From Hyunsoonleella jejuensis (GTDB taxonomy: Bacteria; Bacteroidota; Bacteroidia; Flavobacteriales; Flavobacteriaceae): a stretch of DNA of 64,000 bases. The translations under genes were made by a program, and so were the position numbers. The stretch covers positions 1,426,001-1,490,000 of the forward strand of contig NZ_FOFN01000001.1 in assembly GCF_900111025.1 (NCBI RefSeq), read 5' to 3'. Below the pieces are notes generated by a model that saw only the letters and a program-made list of their open reading frames with translations, was not told the origin of the DNA and made no database searches. This document shows positions 27,679-36,495 of the stretch, in pieces (the stretch's first letter is position 1; every line of letters starts with the position of its first letter).

Positions 27679-27776
27679 GGCGTTACCACACCCTTCGAGT
27701 ACCTCAGGGCAAATGGTCGGGCTTTCGGCAGTCGCTCTCTGCGAGGAGCTTCAACAAATGCCTCAATCCCTAACGC
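27679..27776. repeat. Dispersed repeat copy 1 (GGCGTTACC ... CAATCCCTAACGC)
   Basis: Non-coding element of about 98 bp between the padR and DUF4870 genes. Shares GGCGTTACC at its left, GGTCGGGCTTTC in the middle and CAATCCCTAACGC at its right with the elements at 31845-31981 and 52762-52913. The ends are imperfect inverted repeats (GCGTTA / TAACGC). Confidence 0.85.
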
Positions 27777-27802
27777 AGTAACGTCTATATATTTATATGC
27801 TT

Positions 27803-28249
27803 TCATTTTAAAAAATTAATAGTAAACGGATACTTATACAACTCACCATCTCTAGCTTTTAAACTGGCAATAACAATTAAAGCCAATTCAATAATAAATG
27901 CGATAACTGCTAAAACGCCTAAACCACCACCAACATAAAGTAAAGGCGAAGGTTTTCCCATTGAGATATGAAAATCATGAAATCCGTTAAACTCTATAAA
28001 ATCCAAACCGCTAAATATTTTGAAAATAAAAAACGGAATAGTAAGTGTGCCCAGAATAATAGCATAAAGAAAAATACTTATCTGAAAATTTAAAATCTGC
28101 TTACCGTGTTGATCAATAAATTCAGATTTATCTTTATTGATGGTCCATAATATTAATGGTCCAAGAAAATTTCCTAATGGAATAACGAATCTACTAAAGG
28201 TAGATAAGTGAATAAAAGTAGCGATGTTTTTTTGATGATTATCTAACAT
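27803..28249 (-). CDS. DUF4870-type small membrane protein
   Basis: 148 residues from the Met in MLDNHQKNIATFIHLS; an alternative start at 28273 adds eight residues. Three to four hydrophobic segments, with KQILNFQISIFLYAIILG and LALIVIASLKARDGELYKYPF as the family landmarks. It lies upstream of padR-pspC on the same strand, separated by a dispersed repeat; membrane partner of that module or independent, unknown. Confidence 0.82.
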   Translation of the reverse strand: MLDNHQKNIATFIHLSTFSRFVIPLGNFLGPLILWTINKDKSEFIDQHGKQILNFQISIFLYAIILGTLTIPFFIFKIFSGLDFIEFNGFHDFHISMGKPSPLLYVGGGLGVLAVIAFIIELALIVIASLKARDGELYKYPFTINFLK

Positions 28250-28403
28250 GGTTTTTTGATTGATTAAAAACATATAATAGTTTCTTATGCAAATATATGT
28301 CTAAAAAAAGGTACTGTGTTACACATAGTACTATAATTAACATTTTTTTAACATTTTAAGCAATGAAATAATTTCATAACTTCGTAAAATAAACAAATGA
28401 TAT

Positions 28404-28856
28404 ATGAATCTGACTACCAGTAAATTAAATGCTTTTAGCATGCTTAAGTTGCCCTCGGCTTACCTATGCGGTGTGCGTGTAAAATATTTACAAGATGAAA
28501 AATGTGAAGTAACAGTAAAGCATCGATGGATCAATCAAAATCCATTCAAATCTATGTTTTGGGCGGTGCAAGGAATGGCGGCAGAACTCTCAACAGGTGC
28601 ATTAATGATTGGGAAAATTCAAGAATCTGGTAAGCGTATGTCAATGTTGGTTACTTCAAATAATGCCACATTTACAAAAAAAGCAACAGGTAGAATTGTA
28701 TTTACATGCAATGATGGGTATTTAATTGACGAAGCTTTACAAAAAGCCATTGAAACAGGAGAGGGACAAACTATTTGGATGAAATCTGTTGGGGTTAACG
28801 AAGATGGTGTTGAGGTGTCCACCTTTAATTTCGAGTGGAGTGTAAAATTAAAATAG
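28404..28856 (+). CDS. Hotdog-fold DUF4442-type protein (thioesterase-like)
   Basis: 150 residues without signal peptide. It resembles the DUF4442 branch of the hotdog superfamily: KLPSAYLCGVRVKYL, the helix with NPFKSMFWAVQGMAAELSTG and a final strand STFNFEWSVK. Such proteins are acyl-CoA thioesterase-like. It is divergent from the DUF4870 gene and stands alone; the acyl substrate is unknown. Confidence 0.78.
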   Translation: MNLTTSKLNAFSMLKLPSAYLCGVRVKYLQDEKCEVTVKHRWINQNPFKSMFWAVQGMAAELSTGALMIGKIQESGKRMSMLVTSNNATFTKKATGRIVFTCNDGYLIDEALQKAIETGEGQTIWMKSVGVNEDGVEVSTFNFEWSVKLK

Positions 28857-29156
28857 TAGGCAGTTTGCAGTCGCAGTATTCAGTAGATTCACTCTTTTTT
28901 TGATACTAAACGTCTTTGATACAGGGTTTTTAAGGCTTAAGGGTTATTGTAAAAAATGTATAAAAACTTTAGAAATACACAGATTTTGCCCTATTTTATA
29001 AGGTTCAGATTAATGTGTAAACCCTAAGAAATAGAATTTGCTTGGTATCCGAATTTAGTGTTTGGTTTTTGGAATTTTAATTACTTTGTAACAAAACCCA
29101 AAACAAATCAACATATAAACGAATACACAACAAACAACTTAACAACGAACAATAAT
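28857..29156. other. Gene-free stretch before the AIM24-like gene
   Basis: The frame of the following gene stays open through 29058-29156, but with no typical start or conserved sequence, so it is treated as leader. A TTACTTTG at about 29079-29086 is a weak -7 match. No hairpin of note. Confidence 0.45.
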
Positions 29157-29957
29157 ATGACAGCACACGAAATAGACTATCGCATTTACGGAGAAGAAAT
29201 GCAATACGTAGAAATAGAACTAGACCCTAACGAAGGTGTAGTAGCAGAAGCAGGCAGTTTTATGATGATGGACGATGGTATTAAAATGGAAACCATTTTT
29301 GGGGACGGCTCTCAAAAAGACTCTGGCTTTTTAGGAAAAATACTTGGTGCAGGAAAGCGCATCCTTACTGGAGAAAGCTTATTTATGACGGCGTTTTATA
29401 ACACTTTAGTAGGTAAGCGTAACGTATCATTTGCCTCACCTTACCCTGGGAAAATTATCCCTATAGATTTAACCGAATTTGGGGGTAAGTTTATTTGTCA
29501 AAAGGATGCATTCCTTTGTGCAGCAAAAGGCGTAAGTGTTGGTATAGAATTTTCTAAAAAATTGGGAAGAGGCTTATTTGGTGGTGAAGGTTTTATCATG
29601 CAAAAATTAGAAGGCGACGGTATGGCCTTTGTGCATGCTGGTGGTACCATGGCCAAAAAAGAATTAGCTGCAGGAGAAACACTAAGAGTAGATACAGGAT
29701 GTATTGTTGGTTTCGACCAAACCGTAGATTACGATATTGAGTTTATCGGAGGTATTAGAAACACTGTGTTTGGAGGCGAAGGTTTGTTTTTTGCAAAATT
29801 ACAAGGTCCAGGAACAGTTTATGTGCAATCCTTACCGTTTAGCAGACTTGCAGGTAGAGTTTTGGCATCTGCCCCAAGAGCAGGAGGTAAGAGTAAAGGA
29901 GAAGGCAGTATTTTAGGAGGTTTAGGCGATTTATTGGATGGCGATAATAGATTTTAA
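29157..29957 (+). CDS. AIM24/TIGR00266 family protein
   Basis: 266 residues from the ATG at 29157 ([12 protein letters not shown]), where similarity to the family begins; the ORF is open for 33 further codons upstream. The body is a glycine-rich double beta-helix with family landmarks [33 protein letters not shown], and [18 protein letters not shown]. Function in bacteria is unknown; the name derives from mitochondrial AIM24 proteins. Cytosolic by appearance. Confidence 0.88.
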   Translation: MTAHEIDYRIYGEEMQYVEIELDPNEGVVAEAGSFMMMDDGIKMETIFGDGSQKDSGFLGKILGAGKRILTGESLFMTAFYNTLVGKRNVSFASPYPGKIIPIDLTEFGGKFICQKDAFLCAAKGVSVGIEFSKKLGRGLFGGEGFIMQKLEGDGMAFVHAGGTMAKKELAAGETLRVDTGCIVGFDQTVDYDIEFIGGIRNTVFGGEGLFFAKLQGPGTVYVQSLPFSRLAGRVLASAPRAGGKSKGEGSILGGLGDLLDGDNRF

Positions 29958-30078
29958 CATTGTTAAAATCCTATTAAAGTAGTAGAATTTTGCAATTTTT
30001 ATTTAAATTTAGGCGTTAATTTAAAACAAAGCCTATTAATTAAATCTACGTTTACAAACCTAAAACCCTAACACAAAA

Positions 30079-30276
30079 ATGGCAAGAGCAATGCTAGAGT
30101 ACACCAAAACTGTACTAGAGAAAGTGAGTTTTGACGCGACATTGTTTTGCAGAGAAGTACAAAAGGCAGTTAAAAGATTGTTGCCTTACGAGATAGAAGA
30201 GCTTAAAATTTATATTCTTTCTCTTGTACAGCAAAACCCCGATTTAAATCAGTGCATGATTTATTTAAAACCATAA
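30079..30276 (+). CDS. Small conserved Flavobacteria-type hypothetical protein
   Basis: 65 residues, no signal peptide, two predicted helices with Cys at 24 and 59. I recall very similar short proteins (MARAMLEYTKTVL start, KRLLPYEIEEL core) widely in Flavobacteriaceae, but no function. It has its own strong terminator directly after the stop, so it is expressed as a short transcript. The terminator and conserved start make it credible despite its size. Confidence 0.8.
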   Translation: MARAMLEYTKTVLEKVSFDATLFCREVQKAVKRLLPYEIEELKIYILSLVQQNPDLNQCMIYLKP

Positions 30277-30277
30277 G

Positions 30278-30303
30278 AAAAGCGACCAACAGGTCGCTTT
30301 TTT
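30278..30303 (+). terminator. Rho-independent terminator
   Basis: Perfect 10-bp stem AAAAGCGACC / GGTCGCTTTT with loop AACA, followed by more T. Confidence 0.93.
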
Positions 30304-30365
30304 AATTTTTACCTTTCACTAAAGTTCTTTTAGGGTTTTGTGTGATAAAATATTAATTTTATATC

Positions 30366-30860
30366 ATGCAAGACATTATAAACAATCTCCCAAAGCACGC
30401 CAAAGACAAGCATAACGAAAACAAAAAATTTTTCGCAAAGCTTAAAAAGAAGCCTCCAAAAAATCTAGATTATGTGATGCAGGAATTGCACAGCGAAGAG
30501 TTCGAACGCACCGATTGTTTAGAATGTGCCAATTGCTGCAAAACCACAGGGCCTTTATTTACAGATAAGGACATTGAGCGTATTGCAAAATTCTTCAAGC
30601 TAAAACCACAGCAATTCATTGCACAGTATTTAAGGGTAGATGAAGATAACGATTATGTGTTGCAAAGTGTGCCATGTACATTTTTAGGAGCAGATAATTA
30701 CTGTGCGATTTACGATGTGCGTCCTAAGGCATGCAGCGAATTTCCGCATACCGATAGAAAAAAGTTTCAACAAATTTCAAGTCTCACGCTAAAGAATGTG
30801 GCAATTTGTCCAGCCGCGTTCAATATTGTAGAAGCAATGAAAGAACGCGTAAAAATCTAG
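30366..30860 (+). CDS. YkgJ-family cysteine cluster protein
   Basis: 164 residues. The conserved cysteines are in LECANCCKTTGPLF (C-x2-CC), VPCTFLGADNYCAIYDVRPKAC and AICPAAF: the pattern of the zinc- or iron-chelating CxxCxxCC-type family. Cytosolic. Substrate and partner unknown. It is preceded by a terminator and has a gap of 136 bp before the next gene. Confidence 0.88.
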   Translation: MQDIINNLPKHAKDKHNENKKFFAKLKKKPPKNLDYVMQELHSEEFERTDCLECANCCKTTGPLFTDKDIERIAKFFKLKPQQFIAQYLRVDEDNDYVLQSVPCTFLGADNYCAIYDVRPKACSEFPHTDRKKFQQISSLTLKNVAICPAAFNIVEAMKERVKI

Positions 30861-30996
30861 TTCGCAGTGTTAAGCACAGTTTTTTAGACCTCATATAAAT
30901 GCTCAGAATAATGAATCTGAAATGAATGCCGCTAGAGATAGTTCTGGCTTTGCGAGAGTTTTCCAGATTATTTATCTTTAGAAGAAAATTTCAACT

Positions 30997-31833
30997 TTGG
31001 AAAGCTTATTAAATTACTTCGAAACCATTCCATCACACCATAGAGCTATCATAATTGTAGGAGGCTTAACCTTGTTTTGGATAATTGAAGGTATTATGCC
31101 CTTGTTTGGCAAGCCCTATAAAAAATGGAAACATGCGGTACCTAATATCTTTTTTACGCTAACTACGATTTTAGTGAATTTACCCCTGGCGTTTTTGCTT
31201 TTAAAGTCTGCAGATTGGGTAATAGCCAATGAATTCGGAATTTTAAATTGGTTGCCGGAAATGCCGCTATGGCTATACGTTGTTGTTGGTTTACTGCTAA
31301 TGGATTTTATAGGAGCTTACATTCCGCATTACATTGAGCATAAGGTTAAACCACTGTGGATGGTGCATTTAGTACACCATACCGATCATAATGTAGATAC
31401 CACAACCGCGAACCGCCATCATCCGTTAGAAAGTGTAATTCGTTATATATTTACCTTAATTGGCGTTTTTATTATTGGTACGCCTATTGCCTTAGTGATG
31501 TTGTATCAGTCCATGTCGGTAGTGGCAACCCAATTTAATCATGCCAACATAAAGTTACCCAAACGCTTAGATACTCTTTTAAGCTACGTAGTAGTTTCTC
31601 CAGATATGCATAAAGTTCACCATCATTATCGTTTGCCCTATACCGATTCTAACTACGGAAATATTTTTTCAGTTTGGGATAGGTTGTTGGGTACTTACAT
31701 GAAATTAGATGCAGACAAAATTGTCTATGGCGTTGATGTATTTCCAGATGAAACCAAGAACGGTAATATTCTAGAGTTGTTAAAACAACCGTTCCAGAAA
31801 TATGAAAAACCTACTATGGATGCCGATGGCTAA
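30997..31833 (+). CDS. Sterol desaturase/fatty acid hydroxylase superfamily protein
   Basis: 278 residues, integral membrane, with four to five hydrophobic segments. It keeps the di-iron histidine boxes: HYIEH (about 109-113), HLVHH (about 123-127), HH in TANRHHPLE and HKVHHHYRLPY (about 206). The start is a TTG at 30997; no better ATG exists before the first membrane segment. Such enzymes hydroxylate or desaturate lipids with O2 at the membrane. The lipid is unknown; candidates include fatty acyl chains or carotenoid/hopanoid-type substrates. Confidence 0.88.
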   Translation: MESLLNYFETIPSHHRAIIIVGGLTLFWIIEGIMPLFGKPYKKWKHAVPNIFFTLTTILVNLPLAFLLLKSADWVIANEFGILNWLPEMPLWLYVVVGLLLMDFIGAYIPHYIEHKVKPLWMVHLVHHTDHNVDTTTANRHHPLESVIRYIFTLIGVFIIGTPIALVMLYQSMSVVATQFNHANIKLPKRLDTLLSYVVVSPDMHKVHHHYRLPYTDSNYGNIFSVWDRLLGTYMKLDADKIVYGVDVFPDETKNGNILELLKQPFQKYEKPTMDADG

Positions 31834-31844
31834 TTTTTTTATTT

Positions 31845-31981
31845 GGGCGTTACCCGCAACACTTCGACAAGCTCAGTGCAGGTGGGTCGGGCTTGAGTTT
31901 ATCCTGAGCACCGTCGAAGGGCTGCAAGTCCTCGCACCTCCTGCGTCGGGCTGTGGGCTTTCCACTACAATCCCTAATGCA
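31845..31981. repeat. Dispersed repeat copy 2, with nested CTTCGACAAGCTCAG hairpin
   Basis: GGGCGTTACCC at the left, GGTCGGGCTT in the middle and ACAATCCCTAATGC at the right match the elements at 27679 and 52762. Inside it ACTTCGACAAGCTCAGT (31861-31877) faces CCTGAGCACCGTCGAAGG (31903-31920), an imperfect inverted repeat of a type widespread in bacterial genomes. A short ORF through this stretch is not considered a gene. Confidence 0.85.
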
Positions 31982-32088
31982 CTTATCAGCAAACGTAGTT
32001 TCACCCCAGCACTTCAACCTGTCAGGTACAGTCCTTTCAAATTTTATTAGAAATCGTACCTAGATAAACTTAGCAGAACTATCGATAA

Positions 32089-33378
32089 CTAATCGTATAT
32101 CAAATATTTTGCTCTTATTTTCTTATATACCTCCAAATCCGCCTGCCATGTTGCTTTTATTTCAGTTTCGTTCATCCCTTGTTCAATCTGCTGCTGTAGT
32201 ACGTCGGTGCCAGCATGTGTCGTGAAATTCTTTGTATTAAACATCAAAGACTTGTCCGTAGCATTTTTGTAAGCCTTAATAACCCACTTTAGTGTCATGC
32301 CTTCAACGGTCGCATCTCTTAAATCCTCACCATAACATAGGGTGTTTTTATGCTTTGGATGTTTCGCACCAAAATTAGGAACAGGGGTATACTCAAATGT
32401 CAAAACCGTCTTGTCTAAATACGGCGCGCCATAACGTTGAAACTGAAATTCTGTACCCCGACCAGCATTTATCGTAGTGCCCTCAAACAAACCAAGACTT
32501 GGGTATAGCCTAATAGCTTGGTCATTCGGTAAATTTGGTGAAGGCCGTATAGGTAAACTATAAAAGGTATCGTGTGTGTAGTTTTTAACGGGAATAACCG
32601 TGATATCGCACTGTAAGCCATTAGCCAGCCATTTTTCACCATTAATCATTTTGGCATACTCGCAAATGGTCATGCCATGTACTAAAGGAATCGGGTGCAT
32701 ACCCAAAAAGCTACTATGTTCGCTTTTTAAAGTAGGACCATCCACATAATGTCCATTGGGGTTAGGTCTGTCTAAAATTAAAACAGGAATATTTTGTTCT
32801 GCACAAGCTTCCATAACATGGTGCAGTGTAGAAATATAAGTGTAAAATCGAACACCAACATCTTGAATATCGAATACCAGAATATCTAAACCCTCCAATT
32901 GCGCTTTGGTCGGTTTTTTGTTTTTGCCATGTAGCGATACAATGGGGAGTTTGGTTTTGATATCTGCACCATCCTCAACCAATTCTCCAGCATCAGCTTT
33001 TCCACGAAACCCATGTTCTGGGGAAAACACTTTTTTAACAGCAATACCTAAATTCAAAAGAGAATCTACCAAATGCGTATAGTCGTGGTCTATGGCAGCA
33101 TCTAAATTAGTGCCTTCGGCAGCCATAGGTACCGATTTAAAAATCACTGAAGTTTGGTTCGCAACAATACCAACGCGCTTGCCTTTTAAAAGCGGTACAT
33201 ACAATTCAGTTTGATTTGCACCAACAACAAGCGTACTGTCAATCCTAGTAAAACTGGGAATCGCATCATTCTTCTTCTCTTCAGTCTTCTTCACATTCCC
33301 ACAAGAAATCAGCACTAAAACCACCCCAATTATTAATGGGAAAACTGTATTTTTGAAAACATCTTTAAAAGTCATCAC
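32089..33378 (-). CDS. NamZ-type exo-beta-N-acetylmuramidase (GH171, DUF1343) lipoprotein
   Basis: 429 residues; lipobox LISC (Cys26). It shows the DUF1343 core: GKRVGIVANQTSV, KVFSPEHGFRG (near 120-130), LVFDIQDVGVRFYTYISTL, LDRPNPNGHYVDGP and RPSPNLPNDQAIRLYPSLGLFEGTTINAGRGT. The family was shown in Bacillus to release N-acetylmuramic acid from the non-reducing end of peptidoglycan fragments. Here it is lipid-anchored, probably facing the periplasm. Its start codon is only 6 bp from the divergently read permease gene. Confidence 0.9.
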   Translation of the reverse strand: MMTFKDVFKNTVFPLIIGVVLVLISCGNVKKTEEKKNDAIPSFTRIDSTLVVGANQTELYVPLLKGKRVGIVANQTSVIFKSVPMAAEGTNLDAAIDHDYTHLVDSLLNLGIAVKKVFSPEHGFRGKADAGELVEDGADIKTKLPIVSLHGKNKKPTKAQLEGLDILVFDIQDVGVRFYTYISTLHHVMEACAEQNIPVLILDRPNPNGHYVDGPTLKSEHSSFLGMHPIPLVHGMTICEYAKMINGEKWLANGLQCDITVIPVKNYTHDTFYSLPIRPSPNLPNDQAIRLYPSLGLFEGTTINAGRGTEFQFQRYGAPYLDKTVLTFEYTPVPNFGAKHPKHKNTLCYGEDLRDATVEGMTLKWVIKAYKNATDKSLMFNTKNFTTHAGTDVLQQQIEQGMNETEIKATWQADLEVYKKIRAKYLIYD

Positions 33379-33384
33379 AGAAGT

Positions 33385-34620
33385 TTGAATTACGAGTATT
33401 TTATAGCAAAACGCATTATTGGTAGTAAAGCGTATAAAAGTAGCATTTCGGCACCAATAATAAAAATTGGTATTGCTGCTATTGCAATTGGTATGGTAGT
33501 GATGATGATTGCCATTGCAACAGGTATTGGCCTACAAGAAAAAATACGTGATAAAGTGGTGGCGTTTAATGGGCATGCGACCATTACAAACTACGATAGT
33601 AATGCCTCGCAAGAAAGTTTGGTGCCAATTTCTAAAAACCAAGAGTTTTATCCGGAATTTAAATCGGTAGAAGGGGTAAGCCATATTCAAGCTGTGGCAA
33701 CAAAATTTGGAGTAATTCGTACTGAAACCGACTTCGAAGGTGCTATTTTAAAAGGCGTTGGTAGTGATTATAGTTGGAAATACTTCGAAGAGTTTTTAGT
33801 AGAAGGCAGACTGCCTGTTTTTGAAAAAAAATGGAGCGAAGAAGTGTTGATTTCCAAATATCTAGCAGATAGACTAGGTTTTACCTTGAACGACAAATTT
33901 CAAATGTATTTTTTGAAAGACGATACTGAAAAACCACCCAACATCATCAGTTTTAAGATTGTTGGAATTTATAGCTCAGGATTTCAGGATTTTGATGCGC
34001 AGTATCTTATTGGAAATTTAAGGCATATTCAGCGTATCAACAAATGGGATGAAGACCAAATTGGCAATTTTGAGGTATTCATAGACGATTATGATGAGAT
34101 AGAACGCATGGGCGTAGAGATTTATCAAAATACACCGTCAACTTTAAATACATCAACCGTCAACGAAAAGTTTTATTCCATTATTGAATGGGTGAAGATT
34201 TTTGATAAAAATATTTATGGTATTATCGGTATTATGATTTTGGTAGCAGGCATCAATATGATAACTGCACTATTAGTACTAATTTTAGAACGTACCCAAA
34301 TGATAGGTATTTTAAAAGCTTTGGGAAGTTCCAATTGGAGTATTAGAAAGTTGTTTTTATACAATGCGTCTTACTTAATCCTTTTAGGTTTGTTTTGGGG
34401 TAATGTATTAGGTTTAGGCTTCTTGTTTGCTCAAAAATACTTTAAACTCTTTCCGTTAGATCCAAGTGTGTATTATGTTACGGAAGCACCAGTGTATATC
34501 AACTGGACGTATATTTTAGGATTGAATATTGGTACACTTGTACTGTGTTTATTAATGCTTTTGGTGCCTTCTTACATTATTACTAAGATTTCTCCAGTGA
34601 AGGCAATTCGGTTTGAGTAG
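33385..34620 (+). CDS. LolC/LolE/FtsX-type ABC transporter permease
   Basis: 411 residues from a TTG start (NYEYFIAKRI is the usual N-terminus of this Bacteroidota family). One membrane segment at about 22-45, a large periplasmic domain (about 46-270), then three segments with the FtsX signature IGIMILVAGINMITALLVLILERTQMIGILKALG and GLLWGN-like turn. Members work with a LolD-type ATPase in lipoprotein release or envelope transport; no ATPase gene is in this window. The 6-bp gap to the divergent namZ gene means that its promoter must overlap namZ coding sequence. Confidence 0.88.
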   Translation: MNYEYFIAKRIIGSKAYKSSISAPIIKIGIAAIAIGMVVMMIAIATGIGLQEKIRDKVVAFNGHATITNYDSNASQESLVPISKNQEFYPEFKSVEGVSHIQAVATKFGVIRTETDFEGAILKGVGSDYSWKYFEEFLVEGRLPVFEKKWSEEVLISKYLADRLGFTLNDKFQMYFLKDDTEKPPNIISFKIVGIYSSGFQDFDAQYLIGNLRHIQRINKWDEDQIGNFEVFIDDYDEIERMGVEIYQNTPSTLNTSTVNEKFYSIIEWVKIFDKNIYGIIGIMILVAGINMITALLVLILERTQMIGILKALGSSNWSIRKLFLYNASYLILLGLFWGNVLGLGFLFAQKYFKLFPLDPSVYYVTEAPVYINWTYILGLNIGTLVLCLLMLLVPSYIITKISPVKAIRFE

Positions 34621-34735
34621 ATTCGTTTAACATGTTTTTGTATGGTTGGTTGCTCTGCGAATAAACATAGCAAAAGGTGACAAGTCTGTGGGAAATTCGG
34701 GGAATTTTCCGAGTGTTACAGAGAAACCCAAGCAA

Positions 34736-35932
34736 TTAACTATACGTACTGTTGTGTACAGTTACATTTTTCTTTTCGTATAATGCTAATAAACCTAAAA
34801 TTGGTCCTAATGCCAATATAGTATAAATATACGTTGAGTTAATTGAATCCTGCAATAGGTTTAGAAGCTGGATGCTAATTATTGTAATTGAGAAACCAAT
34901 ACAATTTACAATCGTAAGTGCGGTTCCTTTTATTTCTGCTGATGCATTTTGAGCCACTAAGGTTGAGAAAAGAGGTGAGTCAGCTATGACAACCATTCCC
35001 CAAAAAATTAGAAAACCAATAAACAGGCTTTGAGAATCAGTCAAAAAGACTAACGGTGAAACGAGGCAACATCCACATGATAAGATTAATGCTATACGTG
35101 CCGTTCGTTTAATTCCAGCTGTTTGTGCGAGATATCCTCCTAATACACAGGACAATCCGCCTACTCCTATAATAATGAAAGATAATAGTGGAATATTGAA
35201 TGTTACTTGATGATGTTCTACTTCATATGTCTTTAATATGATAGGTACAAAGGCCCAAAAGGCATACAGCTCCCACATGTGGCCAAAATAACCGAAGGCT
35301 GCAGAGCGAAATTTTCGATTCCGAAATACGTCAAAAAATGCTGATATGTTTAACTGATTTCCAGGTTTTCGGTACGGGCCATCGGGAACCATTATCAGCA
35401 TTAATAAACCACCTATTACGGCAAGAGATGAAGTAAGAAAGAGTACAGATTTCCATGTAAAAGCTTCAGTTATTTCCCTTGCTAGATGTGGGAATGCAGT
35501 ACCAACAACCAATGCACCAACTAAAAAACCAAGTGACTTACCTAGTCCTTTTTCATAATAGTCAGCGGCTATTTTCATGCCGACTGGGTATATGCCAGCT
35601 AAAAAGAAGCCAGTAATAAAACGAAGTGAAAGTATACTTACTAAACTGTTTTCCTCCCATATTATCCCAATATTGAATACGGAACCAAGTAAAGCACAGG
35701 TTAAAAACACTTTTGATGGTGAAAAGCGGTCAGCGATAGTCAGAATTGCGAAAATCAACGTACCCAAAATAAATCCGAATTGTATGGCTGATGTTAAGTG
35801 CCCTAGAGCACTGGCTTTAAGATTAAAACTTACTATAAATTCGCTCATCACACCATTCCCCGCAAACCAAAGTGATGTGCAACAAAACTGAGAGATTACG
35901 ATTATTGGAAGTATTAACTTAGACTGTTTCAC
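34736..35932 (-). CDS. MFS transporter
   Basis: 398 residues, twelve predicted transmembrane segments. The cytoplasmic loop between TM2 and TM3 has the MFS A-type element (LTIADRFSPSKVF); RFITGFFLAGIYPVGMKIAADYY in TM4 fits metabolite/nitrate-type exporters and importers. It is convergent with the permease gene and stands alone. Substrate unknown. The upstream region contains one copy of a second dispersed repeat, which hints at local rearrangement but the gene itself looks intact. Confidence 0.88.
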   Translation of the reverse strand: MKQSKLILPIIVISQFCCTSLWFAGNGVMSEFIVSFNLKASALGHLTSAIQFGFILGTLIFAILTIADRFSPSKVFLTCALLGSVFNIGIIWEENSLVSILSLRFITGFFLAGIYPVGMKIAADYYEKGLGKSLGFLVGALVVGTAFPHLAREITEAFTWKSVLFLTSSLAVIGGLLMLIMVPDGPYRKPGNQLNISAFFDVFRNRKFRSAAFGYFGHMWELYAFWAFVPIILKTYEVEHHQVTFNIPLLSFIIIGVGGLSCVLGGYLAQTAGIKRTARIALILSCGCCLVSPLVFLTDSQSLFIGFLIFWGMVVIADSPLFSTLVAQNASAEIKGTALTIVNCIGFSITIISIQLLNLLQDSINSTYIYTILALGPILGLLALYEKKNVTVHNSTYS

Positions 35933-35968
35933 TCATAGTTTTTCAAATTGCACACAATGGGTTAACGG

Positions 35969-36015
35969 ATATGCCTCGTTTTTAACTTATTTAAATCCGC
36001 CGTTAAACGAAGATA
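35969..36015. repeat. Second dispersed repeat family, copy 1
   Basis: GATATGCCTCGTTTTTAA ... ATCCGCCGTTAAACGAAGATA. The last 21 bases are identical in 20 positions to those ending at 58222, and the left half is also alignable. TTAACGGAT and ATCCGCCGTTAA give the element imperfect inverted ends. Lies upstream of the MFS gene. Confidence 0.6.
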
Positions 36016-36051
36016 TAAGAAATATTTTACAAAATAAAGTTGGTTTTAAAC

Positions 36052-36450
36052 CTATTCCTTTCCCTCAATATCACTAATATGATGCTCCAAAGCTTTTACG
36101 GAAATCTGTATTTCTAAAATTAAAAACCCTAACGAAGCAATCAGTAAAATAAGGGCAACCCCAAACACCCAAACTGCAATGGTCTGTTGTTCAATATAAA
36201 TTAAAAACATGGTGAGTACGCAAAGTAACAAGCTAGAAATCCCTAGAATTTGCATAGAACGCGTGAGGTATAATCGTTTTTTTATATTTTGAATTTGGGC
36301 AATCAATACCGAATCTTTATTCTGAATGTATTTATCATGTAAACTTCTAATGGTGGCAGCATAGGCCAAAAATCTATTTGTATAGGCTAGCATTATCAAG
36401 GATATTGCCGAAAACAATAAGGCAGGCGTGGTTAAAGTTAATTCTTCCAT
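36052..36450 (-). CDS. DUF2721 membrane protein
   Basis: 132 residues; N-terminal segment PALLFSAISLIMLAYTNRFL is the family signature, followed by a charged helix (KKRLYLTRSMQIL) and two more membrane segments. It starts 45 bp after the gatB-aspS stop on the same strand, so it may be the distal gene of the gat operon. Function unknown. Confidence 0.82.
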   Translation of the reverse strand: MEELTLTTPALLFSAISLIMLAYTNRFLAYAATIRSLHDKYIQNKDSVLIAQIQNIKKRLYLTRSMQILGISSLLLCVLTMFLIYIEQQTIAVWVFGVALILLIASLGFLILEIQISVKALEHHISDIEGKE

Positions 36451-36495
36451 ATAATTTTTTTGATAATGTAGATTATAGTGAGCTAAATTCCTTAA

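Noticed and set aside
31802-32050. 82-codon ORF after the sterol desaturase gene
   Set aside because: It overlaps the end of that gene and then runs through dispersed repeat copy 2; no coding character.
34691-34710. Hairpin GGAAATTC / GAATTTTCC between the permease and MFS genes
   Set aside because: Short with a bulge and no T-run in either direction; not enough to call a terminator.
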